Shown one piece after another: positions 1 through 9,632 of a DNA stretch of 64,000 nucleotides. Every line of letters starts with the position of its first letter. Positions within the stretch are counted from its first letter, which is position 1. The notes beneath the pieces were generated by a model. The model did no database searches, had not been told where the DNA came from, and saw only the letters and a list, made by a program, of their open reading frames with translations. The translations under genes were made by a program, and so were the position numbers. Source of the stretch: Dallia pectoralis (Eukaryota; Chordata; Actinopteri; Esociformes; Umbridae); contig CM055761.1 in assembly GCA_029465975.1 (NCBI GenBank), positions 8,234,529 to 8,298,528 on the forward strand, read 5' to 3'.

Positions 1-1337
1 ACACACAGAGAGGGATGAGAAACCCCAACATGACTCCGTCACATTGGCTGACAGACAACGGCTCACAGTGTTCCTGTCATTACCACGGATAGACCTTAAA
101 TTCCCAGAAAGACATTTTGTGAGGAAAGAACTTCCAAAGGCTGAGATGAGTTATTTTTGAATCCTCGAGGGACACTGGATGCATCCCAAAGTTCCTGCAG
201 CAAAAACTGTTTTGTTTATTAGATATCCGTCTCCAATCTGCATTGAATTGTAGCCTTGAGGAGGGGGGGAAGTCATTCCATTAACCCAAATCTCTTTTCC
301 CATAAGGATTGTAGCGGGAAAACTAGAGAACGGAAATAGTGAAAAGCTGAGTTGCCCTTAATCCGTACAAAATGCAGAATACTTAGGTGAGTATCCAAAT
401 CCGCAGATTTAGAGTATCATGACGTAAAAACAACACGCTAAATGACTGTGATGGCCCTTAGGTCAATCCTTTCTTATTTACAGGGAAAGTTGGGAATGCA
501 GCAGGAAATTCTGTGGCGAGTAGACAGAAAAGATCAATCCTAAGAAGTTCAGCGTGGCCGCTGGCTCTTAAAAAGTTCAGCTCAGCTCTTTCTTCATTTA
601 GCTTCTGTTTGACCGCCTCTCAGTGTGGGGGCAGAGGCACTTCCCCGATCCAGTAGCCGTTCGATCATGTCAGCCCATTCTTCCATGCCAGCCAGACTTC
701 TCTGGAAGTAGATGAACAACACATTGTAATGTGACAGGCTGCTGTGCTGCTTGCTACGCCTCTAAAGCTTCTCCATTGGCATCAGAATAAAGCTCTTGCA
801 TTAATACGCAGCACCTACAAAGATCCACCAAAGAGAACTAATGCACACAAAAAAAGTGAAGCGAGGTGGGTTTGAATCTGACCTACTGATTATTTCGAAA
901 AAAAAACTATTTTCTCTGTCTAACACTGCATTCCTGTCCAATAAAACAAAACATGCTTATAGAGATGCAAAATGCAGAAAAACAAATATAAAAAAGATAG
1001 GATATTACTGCTTCATTCAGACATCCTAGTCCAATAATGTATTTAAATTGTGTATATATATATATTGGATAACATATACCATCTCATATCTGAGCAATCC
1101 ATTCCCTTTTCCTATTGGGTCAGGAACAAATACCTTCCGAGGGGAAGAGTATATTGTTTTCTCACTCAGAGGACAAGCGTGAACAGGGGCCAGTTGAAGA
1201 GCCTCTGGTCAGTAAATGACAGACAGGTGAGGGCTGAATTGTGTCCCAGAGAACAAAAATGTACCCAACTCAACAAATAACTCCCCCAAAACCTCAGGTT
1301 CAAACAGAGCACAGTGCAGAACGAGAGCACGGTCACC
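1..1337. other. Single-copy non-coding DNA, no gene seen
   Basis: No open frame in either strand looks like a protein or carries paired splice signals. The only simple structure is a short TA run near 1051-1067. Probably intergenic or intronic. Confidence 0.6.
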
Positions 1338-1570
1338 ACACATATATAACGCCTGTGTCCAGCCTGCTCTCCTATTTAACTGAATTACATGGTCACACAC
1401 ACACACACACACATATATAACCTCTGTGTCCAGTCTCCTTTCCTAACTAACTGAATAACATGGTCACACACACACACATATATAACCTCTGTGTCCAGCC
1501 TCCTGTCTTAACTAACTGAATAACATGGTCACACACACCACACATATATAACATATATATAACCTATGTG
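1338..1570. repeat. Compound CA/TATA microsatellite in imperfect 60-70 bp units
   Basis: Each unit has a CA run, then CATATATAAC, then a conserved stretch with CTGTGTCCAGCCT and ending in AACATGGTCACAC. About three and a half units differ mainly in CA length. This is a minisatellite built around a microsatellite. The long minus-strand frames here are shadows of the repeat. Confidence 0.85.
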
Positions 1571-1590
1571 CCTCTGTGCACTGTGACTGA

Positions 1591-1757
1591 ATAACATGGG
1601 TATTTGATACATAACCCTCCAATAATAACATGGGTATTTGATACATAACCCTCCAATAATAACATGGGTATTTGATACATAACCCTCCAATAATAACATG
1701 GGTATTTGATACATAACCCTCCAATAATAACATGGGTATTTGATACATAGCCCTCCA
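1591..1757. repeat. 34-bp minisatellite, about 5 copies
   Basis: ATAACATGGGTATTTGATAC recurs at 1591, 1625, 1659 and onward with a 34-bp period. Copies are nearly identical and the last one degrades at 1747-1757. Because 34 is not a multiple of 3, the repeat opens overlapping frames on the minus strand. These are not genes. Confidence 0.95.
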
Positions 1758-1984
1758 GCAGCCCCACAGAGGAGCCAAAGGTTTATCTGGATGCCTGAGG
1801 CACTTGCACCCTACAGCCTCCAGGGGCAGTGTGACTCCACTCAATGAATTCCTCAATGTCAATTTGTGTTATTTTGGGCTTCACATATCCTAAAAAAGGC
1901 AGACTAATTACATGTATAACCTTATGTTACCAGTATAACTGAAAACACCTGTATGTTTAACTGCTCTGGTTAAAATAAGTATAC

Positions 1985-2075
1985 ATGTTTTCACCTTGCC
2001 CACTTGGGGATTTAATCAAACAAGTTGCTGGTTTCTGGTTAGATAAATAAACCATTGGGCTACCACTCCCACAGA
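1985..2075 (-). mobile_element. Possible tRNA-derived SINE remnant
   Basis: On the minus strand this reads like a degraded tRNA-type head: an A-box-like TAGCCCAATGG, then AACCAGAAACCAGCAAC, then a decayed B-box-like region. The layout resembles the better-preserved element at 37715-37830. Weak call because the B box is poorly kept and no tail or target duplication is seen. Confidence 0.3.
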
Positions 2076-2294
2076 TTCAGCCAAACAATATGCTTCTATC
2101 CACAACAGCTTTCAATCTGATCACAAAATAGATCACAAATGGAAACAGGAGAAAGGGAAGGGAGGTTATGATTTGCTCTGGTTGATTCGGGTACATCTCA
2201 CTTTCTTACAGAGTAGCTCCAGGTGTGTCCACTCAGAAAATACATGCTCTCTCTATGTCGCACTTCTGTTGGCTAAGCTGCAGAGAAGAAGGAG

Positions 2295-2366
2295 CCGCCG
2301 TATAAAAGCAGAACCAGCTGTGGCTACACAGCTGACCCCAGCCCATGAGAAGCTAGAGAGAACGGT
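2295..2366 (+). promoter_or_regulatory. Possible TATA promoter with short first exon and splice donor
   Basis: TATAAAAG at 2301-2308 follows a GC-rich stretch. About 60 bases downstream is a strong donor, AACG/GTAAGG, with the GT at 2365-2366. A start near 2330 would give a roughly 35-nt first exon. Its only ATG (near 2345) meets a stop after three codons, so it would be a leader exon. No downstream exon was found, and a transposon begins 145 bases later. The spacing is suggestive but could be chance. Confidence 0.25.
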
Positions 2367-2699
2367 AAGGGGACAATAACAGGCAGATGACGGAGAACCA
2401 ACGAACAGCACAAACAGCAGCCGATAAAGGAGACGTTTATTCACCAATCATATCAGCGCTCTGAGAGGACAGCGGAGGATAACTCGCTAACTGAATGTTT
2501 TCGTGCTACTAGGGTTGCCACCTTTAATACAGAAAAATAAGGGACGCCTGCCGCGCGGGGGTATGGGTGGGTGTCCGATGACGTGCCAGTAGTGGTAAAT
2601 CCCAACTTAATACATGTTTTAATACAAATATTACGATTAAACATGGGTTTGACAGTAACACCACAAAAAAATAGGCATTTGGAGGAACTTGTGAGATGT

Positions 2700-2875
2700 G
2701 AACCATATTTTATTAACTTATTAAATTAACAGATCCATAACTAACTAATAATGAACTGCACTTATACAGCATTTGTTCATCTTTGTTAATGTAATTTCTA
2801 CATTTACTAATACTTTATTCAAATCTTGTTAATATTAGTTAATGCAATGTGAACTAGATAGCGTACAATTTCTGC
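2700..2875 (+). repeat. Left arm of an internal inverted repeat (TTAGTTAA-rich fish element)
   Basis: AT-rich DNA with repeated TTAGTTAA / ATTAACTAA words. It resembles the reverse complement of 5325-5475. This sequence style is common at ends of fish MITEs. Together the arms look like an older element nested within the 2511-6018 transposon, or its own subterminal arms. Confidence 0.5.
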
Positions 2876-2949
2876 TGAAATTGTGATGATGTGTGCTTGC
2901 GGCCACCCGTAGTCGACTGTTTACTGATGTCAACTGCCAAACTGAGGTG

Positions 2950-3845
2950 ACACTGCTGCTACATGCACCATAGTATGCAATGTGTTAAACCTATCAGTCA
3001 TTACTCATGAATACACACTGCTACTGCATGCACCATAGTATGCAATGTGTTAAACCTATCAGTCAATACTCATGAATAAACACTGCTGCTGCATGCACCA
3101 TAGTATACAATGTGTTAAACCTATCAGTCATTACTCATGAATACACACTACTGCTGCAAGCACCATAGTATACAATGTGTTAAACCTATCCGTCATTACT
3201 GATGAATACACATTGCTGCTGCATGGACAATAGTATACAATGTGTTAAACCTATCAGTCATTACTCATGAATACACACTGCTGCTACATGCACCATAGTA
3301 TGCAATGTGTTAAACCTATCAGTCATTACTCATGAATACACACTACTGCTACATGCACCATAGTATACAAATGTGTTAAACCTATCCGTCATTACTCATG
3401 AACACACACTGCTGCTACCTGCACCATAGTATCCAATGTGTTAAACCTATCAGTCATTACTCATACATACACACTGCTGCAAGCACCATAGTATACAATG
3501 TGTTAAACCTATCAGTCATTACACATGAATACACACTGCTGCTGCAAGCACCATAGTATACAATGTGTTAAACCTATCAGTCATTACTCATAAATACACA
3601 CTGCTGCTGCAAGCACCATAGTATACAATGTGTTAAACCACCATAGTATACAAATGTGTTAAACATATCAGTCATTACTCATGAATACACACTGCTGCTA
3701 CATGCACCATAGTATACAATGTGTTAAACCTATCAGTCATTACTCATGAATACACACTGCTGCTACATGTACCATAGTATACAATGTGTTAAACCTATCA
3801 GTCATTACTCATGAATACACACTACTGCTGCATGCACCATAGTAG
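2950..3845. repeat. 65-bp tandem array, about 13-14 copies
   Basis: CACCATAGTATACAATGTG recurs about every 65 bp (for example 2966, 3031, 3096). Each unit also has CTATCAGTCATTACTCATG and a CACTGCTGCT spacer. One unit near 3637-3650 is internally truncated, as expected from slippage or unequal exchange. It lies inside the transposon. Confidence 0.95.
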
Positions 3846-3859
3846 CATATGAAACAGCA

Positions 3860-4412
3860 TTATAAACTGCTAACGCTAGCTAGCGCGCTAACGCTAGCTA
3901 ACATGCTAACGTGTTAACAGAGACCCAGAGAAAGAAGTTACCCATCCATTCATTGCTGCAGGCTGTCTGAATGTATGCATAAACTTACAGTAGTAGCTAA
4001 CGCTAGCTAGCGCGCTAACGCTAGCTAACATGCTAACGATAGCTAGCGCGCTAACGCTAGCTAACATGCTAACGTGTAAACAGAGACCCAGAGAAAGAAG
4101 TTACCCATCCATTCATTGCTGCAGGCTGTCTGAATGTATGCATAAACTTACAGTAGTAGCTAACGCTAGCTAACATGCTAACGATAGCTAGCGCGCTAAC
4201 GCTAGCTAACATGCTAACGTGTAAACAGAGACCCAGAGAAAGAAGTTACCCATCCATTCATTGCTGCAGGCTGTCTGAATGTATGCATAAACTTACAGTA
4301 GTAGCTAACGCTAGCTAGCGCGCTAACGCTAGCTAACATGCTAACGATAGCTAGCGCGCTAACGCTAGCTAACATGCTAACGTGTAAACAGAGACCCAGA
4401 GAAAGAACTTAC
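3860..4412. repeat. About 160-bp higher-order tandem repeat rich in GCTAGC palindromes
   Basis: A block ending CAGAGACCCAGAGAAAGAA recurs near 3919, 4080, 4226 and 4388. Between the blocks lie one to two copies of a palindrome-rich stretch built from GCTAACGCTAGC and TAGCGCGCTA. The number of palindromic sub-units differs between blocks, so the array has two levels of repetition. No coding function. Confidence 0.9.
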
Positions 4413-5324
4413 CCATTCATTCGTTAATACATTCTTTCTTTGCTGCAGGATATGTCTGTGGCTGTTGATTGCAGTGTCTGTGGCTGTTGCCTGCCAGCCA
4501 TGCCTTTGTCAGGAGGACCAGCTGTTCTCATCGATATCAGAGCGCGCTGCCTCCTCCCCCCCACCCCTTCCAGAATGTTCCTACTATTTAGCCAATCAAC
4601 AACCAGAAAATGCTGCTTCACTGTCTATCATTTCAAAAGATTCAGACATGGTCGTATACTTTTAGCTCTACTAACCAGAGTTTTACTCACACAGTTTAAA
4701 CATTTACATCATGAGAATCCTAAGAACCAGGCGGACATTTTGATGTATAACATGTATCTGTAACCCCAGAAATGTAGGCGCTATCACAATTTACAAACGA
4801 ACAAAAAAACACCAAAAATCGCTTTCAAATTAGAGTGGAGAAAATCACAGTTTCTATGGATGTCTATGGGGAGGCGCAAGTTGGAAACAAAAGGACATAA
4901 CGAAATAAATATATATGTTACAGCTTATATTTGAACATTTTGAGTGACAGCACAAATAGATGAACGTTTTGATATGCCATTTGTGTGTAAAGGGTTGAAA
5001 CTCAGGCAGCAGTAGCAGTTTACAAATGTTCTCTATATTTTCTGCTGAATGGGCTCTCACACTCTAGTTTTGAAGATTCCGTCAATGTATTTCAATGGGG
5101 ATTAATTAGCGACATTATCGTTAATATTTCGTAAACTACATAACGAAACCTTCTACAAAACAATGCCAACTAAATAGAGTTCGGGACGCACATTTTGACA
5201 CCTTTTTTGTCCATCTAGTGCAAAAACTGTGGGAGGAGTAGGCGGGGACAAAATTGATATAATAATAATAATATATATGTGAGATTACAATATGTGTCCT
5301 TGACCATAGTCAAGCACACATAAC
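4413..5324. other. Transposon interior, no supported gene
   Basis: Two overlapping plus-strand frames of 66 and 107 codons (4440-4763) share no recognisable domain and have shadow-like composition. The stretch from about 4770 to 5250 is repeat-like AT-rich DNA. I see no transposase. Confidence 0.5.
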
Positions 5325-5475
5325 TAACATGAACAAACAATGAACAGCTTTATTTCTATTAACTAACATTAACTAAGATTAATAAATACTGTAACAAATG
5401 TATTACTCATTGTTAGTTAATAATACATTAACTAATGTTTAATAAAGTAACCTTATTGTAAAGTGTTCTCAACCA
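5325..5475 (-). repeat. Right arm of the internal inverted repeat
   Basis: This arm matches 2700-2875 in reverse complement, with shared words such as TTAGTTAATGTTAGTTAA in diverged form. It ends with CTTATTGTAAAGTGTT, a terminus often seen in fish MITE families. The left arm has lost the equivalent terminus. Confidence 0.5.
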
Positions 5476-5576
5476 ATCATACCATAACATGATTCATTTA
5501 CATTTTTAACATTATTTCTTAACAAATAGGCAGCCTATGAAATCTAATGTAATCAATCAGATCATTACTGAGGTGA

Positions 5577-5897
5577 TTAAAAAACTGTCATTACACTATC
5601 TGCCTCAGGAGATGATTGAGGTATGAAGAACTGGGAGACAGTGCTTTGCTTTCTTTGACTTCTGGCATTGCGGGAATGTTGCTCCCCCGATGCATGCTGT
5701 CGCACATCTGACAACCCACCGTGGGCAATAGACTCTCTGCCAAGAGACCCGCCCTCCTCTGACTCTGATTGGCCGTGACCCTGAAACAAACCAATCAATC
5801 CAACGATGGCAGTCGCGAGTATTACCCAATCAGGGGCAGAATAGGACGAGTCTTCACAGAATGCCGGTGTGATGATTTGCATTGAGAGATGGTGCAT
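5577..5897 (-). CDS. Short transposon frame with a PCNA-binding-like motif, function unknown
   Basis: A 106-residue frame runs inward from the right terminal repeat of the 2511-6018 transposon, a plausible place for the 5' end of a transposon gene. Residues 23-38 are hydrophobic. The middle (about 41-85) is charged and Ser/Gly-rich. Residues 84-91 read QSTVSQFF, which fits the Q-x-x-(aliphatic)-x-x-F-F pattern of PCNA-interacting motifs. Similar K/R-K-Q-S-T-x-x-x-F-F N-termini occur in some eukaryotic transposon proteins (family knowledge, not checked here). No catalytic domain follows because tandem repeats fill the interior. It may be the first exon of a lost gene or a chance frame. Confidence 0.25.
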   Translation of the reverse strand: MHHLSMQIITPAFCEDSSYSAPDWVILATAIVGLIGLFQGHGQSESEEGGSLGRESIAHGGLSDVRQHASGEQHSRNARSQRKQSTVSQFFIPQSSPEADSVMTVF

Positions 5898-6240
5898 TCA
5901 TTGAGACAACTCCGAAAATACGGGACAAACCCCGTCCCGTATTGATTCAAAACGGGACGCGCTATTTTATTCTCAAATACGGGACGATTCCGTATTTTAA
6001 GGGACGGGTGGCAACCCTACTTGCTACTGGCCTTAAGCAATTAGATCAAATTGTTTTTTGTAAAATATCAGAACTATACATGAAATCTAGAACTCAGAAA
6101 GGAGTACCTGCTTGGCATGAGTGACCAAACATTATAAACAGAATGACATTCACATCAACAGGCATTTGAATCCATCACTTTGATTTGTCTATGGATTTGA
6201 TGGGTGGAACACCACAGCCAATCATTGAGAAACAATTGTG

Positions 6241-7667
6241 TGGCTACATGTTATGGTAATGGCTACATGCTATGATAATGGCTACATGCTATGATAATGG
6301 CTACATGCTATGATAATGGCTACATGTTATGGTAATGGCTACATGCTATGGTAATGGCTACATGCTATGGTAATGGCTACATGCTATGATAATGGCTACA
6401 TGTTATGGTAATGGCTACATGCTATGGTAATGGCTACATGCTATGGTAATGGATACATGATATGGTAATGGCTACATGTTATGGTAATGGCTACATGCTA
6501 TGGTAATGGCTACATGCTATGGTAATGGATACATGATATGGTAATGGCTACATGCTATGGTAATGGGTGCATGCTATGGTAATGGATACATGCTATAGTT
6601 ATGGCTACATGTTATGGTAATGGCTACATACTATGGTAATTGCTACATGTTATGGTAATGGCTACATGCTATGGTAATGGCTACATACTATGGTAATTGC
6701 TACATGTTATGGTAATGGCTACATGCTACGATAATGGCTACATGCTATGGTAATGGCTACATGTTATGGTAATGGCTACATGCTATGGTAATGTCTACAT
6801 GTTATGGTAATGGCTACATGCTATAGTTATGGCTACATGTTATGGTAATGGCTATGTTGCTACGATAATGGCTACATGCTATGGTAATGGCTACATGTTA
6901 TGGTAATGGCTACATGCTATGGTAATGTCTACATGTTATGGTAATGGATACATGCTATGGTAATGGCTACATGCTATGGTAATGGCTACATGTTATGGTA
7001 ATGGCTAAATGTTATGGTTATGGCTACATGTTATGGTTATAGATACATGTTATGGTAATGGATACATGCTATGGTAATGGCTACATGCTATGGTAATGGC
7101 TACATGTTATGGTAATGGCTAAATGTTATGGTTATGGCTACATGTTATGGTTAGATACATGTTATGGTAATGGCTACATGCTATGGTAATGTCTACATGT
7201 TATGGTAATGGATACATGCTATGGTAATGGCTACATGCTATGGTAATGGCTACATGTTATGGTAATGGCTACATGTTATGGTTATAGATACATGTTATGG
7301 TAATGGATACATGCTATGGTAATGGATACATGCTATGGTAATGGATACATGCTATGGTAGTGTCTACATGTTATGGTAATGGCTAAATGTTATGGTTATG
7401 GCTACATGTCATGGTTATGGATACATGTTATGGTAATGGCTACATGCTATGGTAATGGCTACATGTTATGGTAATGGCTAAATGTTATGGTTATGGCTAC
7501 ATGTTATGGTTATAGATACATGTTATGGTAATGGATACATGCTATGGTAATGGCTACATGCTATGGTAATGTCTACATGTTATGGTAATGGATACATGTT
7601 ATGGTAATGGCTACATGTTATGGTAATGGATACATGTTATGGTAATGGCTACATGTTATGGTAATGG
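6241..7667. repeat. 19-bp minisatellite, about 75 copies
   Basis: The unit is GGCTACATGCTATGGTAAT with frequent single-base variants (GCTATG/GTTATG, GGCTAC/GGATAC). The 19-bp register is kept for 1.4 kb with few indels. Variant blocks recur in the same order at several places, so multi-unit duplication has occurred. No long frame survives. Confidence 0.97.
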
Positions 7668-7997
7668 AATGTTTCCTGGATCTACAAGCAACCAAGATGA
7701 GACCAAGACCAAACTGCAATATAATAACATTTGCATAACTTTCCAGGGTTAGGGTTGGCTCAAAGCAACCTTGAGTGCCTGGCCTTCTGATTTATATCGG
7801 CTGTGATACCGTAAAGGACAACCTTGGCATGGCAGAAAACAACTAAACTTCCCTTGAAAATGAGAAACAACGTGAGCAATCAAGTTTTTTTCTAAATGTG
7901 GTTCTGTTTGTCCAGCAAAACAATCTTCCCTGTTTTTTAACCATAATCTCAGTTCTTCGTTCTCTAGCCTTGTCTATCTGCCAACGTACTTTAAGTG

Positions 7998-9632
7998 CTG
8001 CAAAAGATGGACCCGCATAAATCAGCTGGGCTGGATAATCTGGACCCGTCTTTTCTAAAAGTATTAGCTAATATTATTGCTGCCCCCATCACCAGTCTGT
8101 TTAACCTCTATCTCTGATCTTCTAAAACCCAGAGAGATTGGAAATCTGCCGGAGTCATTCCCCTGTTCAAAGGGGGAGACACCCTCGACCCCAAACTACT
8201 ACAGACCAATATCTATCCTACCCTGTATTTCCAAAATAAATAAAAAACTGGTGAACAAACAGATTGTCAACCATCTCGAATACCATTGTATCCTTTCTGC
8301 TAGGCAATCTGTTTTTTTGTGCTGGTCATGGCTGCACCACGGCTATCCTAAAGGTCCTGAATGACATCATAGGAAGCCATTGATAAAAAGCACTGCTGTG
8401 CAACCATTTACATCAACCTGTCCAAGGCATTTGATTATATTAACCATAGTGTTCTTATCAGCCGATTCAATAGCCTGGGCTATACTCATGACTGCCTCGT
8501 CTGGTTCTCTAACTACCTCTCTGACAGGGTCCAGCGTGTTAAATCGAAGGGCCTGCTGTCGGGACCCGTGGCTGTCTCCATGGGGGTGCCACAGGGTTTG
8601 ATACTTGGGCCGAATCGGTTTTATTTTCCAGAACAGGGCCTCCTTTACTCATGCTGCCAAACTTGCCTTGGTGAAGATGACTATTACACCAATGTTTGAC
8701 CTTGGTGATGTTATTTATAGAACTGCCTCAAACTCTCTTCTGAAAAAATTGGATTTGGTTTACCACAGTGTTATATGTTTTGTTACCAATGCCCCATACA
8801 ACACCCACCACTGCAACCTTTACGAATTAGTCGGCTGGCCGTCATTAAACACACAGCGTTTAATTAATTGGTACCAACTCATGTACAAGTCTCTGCTAGG
8901 CAAAGTCCCGCTGTACCTATAAGCTCTCTAGTCTCCATAGCTCTACTCAGCCGAAGTCTACCCTCAACCAAGTACATTGCATCAATCACCTCGAAAGCCT
9001 GCACAACATTTGGCCGCCAATCCTTCCAGTTTTCAGCCGCCAATGAAAAAAACTAAAACTTTAAACCCTTTTCACACCCATTGCCTTCAAACTACTCCTG
9101 TCTGAACTCTTGTCCGATCACTGTACGTGTTAACTGTCGTCTGGTTTTCACCCACCCCTTCTCATTTTCCCACGCCAATTTTGCACAGTGGATCTTTCTC
9201 ACCTGCTGTTACTGTTGTCATATCTGTTTACACTCTTGAATTACTCTATTTGCTCAGGCATGCTCAAATGCTCTTCCTCCTAAATCCATGGTCATATAAT
9301 TTGTGCCCACTAATAATCTACCTGATAGATACACTTTCACTTTTTACATTCTGTATATAGACACTCCTTTGTATTTTATATAGTTGTTACTGCCATATCA
9401 ATGCTACTTTACTGACCTACTTATACCTCAGCCTGTATTATCTGTATATTGACTCCACTTGATCCTGTATTGCCTTGTCCCAATGCTATTTGCACTGTGT
9501 TCTGTGTACTTTTTTGTGTAAATGTATGTTGTATTGCACGTTTCTGCTTTATCTTGGCCAGGTCGCCGTTGCAAAGGAGAATTTATTCTCAATCGGCCTA
9601 CCTGGTTAAATAAAGGTTAAATAAAAAATTAT
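7998..9632 (+). pseudogene. L2-type non-LTR retrotransposon, 5'-truncated and dead
   Basis: Reading across several frames gives a degraded L2 reverse transcriptase: residues like DPHKSAGLDNLDPSFLK near 8008, YYRPISILPCISKI near 8200 (the conserved Y-R-P-I-S block), a broken G-F-R-x-G-H block near 8310, and SKAFDYINHSVL near 8418 in another frame. The sequence then jumps past the expected F-A-D-D block. The 3' end has TATCTTGGCCAGGTCGCCGT near 9552 and finishes ACCTGGTTAAATAAAGG before an A-rich tail, the classic fish L2 terminus. Multiple frameshifts and stops rule out activity. It is the fullest of four copies in the window and serves as their reference. Confidence 0.85.

Larger units (their letters stand above)
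2511..6018. mobile_element. DNA transposon with terminal inverted repeats, non-autonomous, superfamily unassigned
   Basis: The left end starts AGGGTTGCCACC (2511-2522) and the right end finishes with its reverse complement (6007-6018). The bases immediately outside are ACT on both sides (2508-2510 and 6019-6021), consistent with a 3-bp target duplication. Inside the right end, the motif ATACGGGAC and its complement recur between about 5918 and 6005, as expected for subterminal transposase-binding repeats; the left end has a diverged counterpart (TAAGGGACG near 2540). The 3.5-kb interior holds inverted arms at 2700-2875 and 5325-5475, two tandem arrays and a short minus-strand frame, but no transposase domain I can recognise. 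Confidence 0.7.

Noticed and set aside
1512..1862. Minus-strand frames with MYQIPMLLLEGYVSNTH repeats
   Set aside because: The 34-bp array gives all three frames the same repeated peptide; no start context, no domain.
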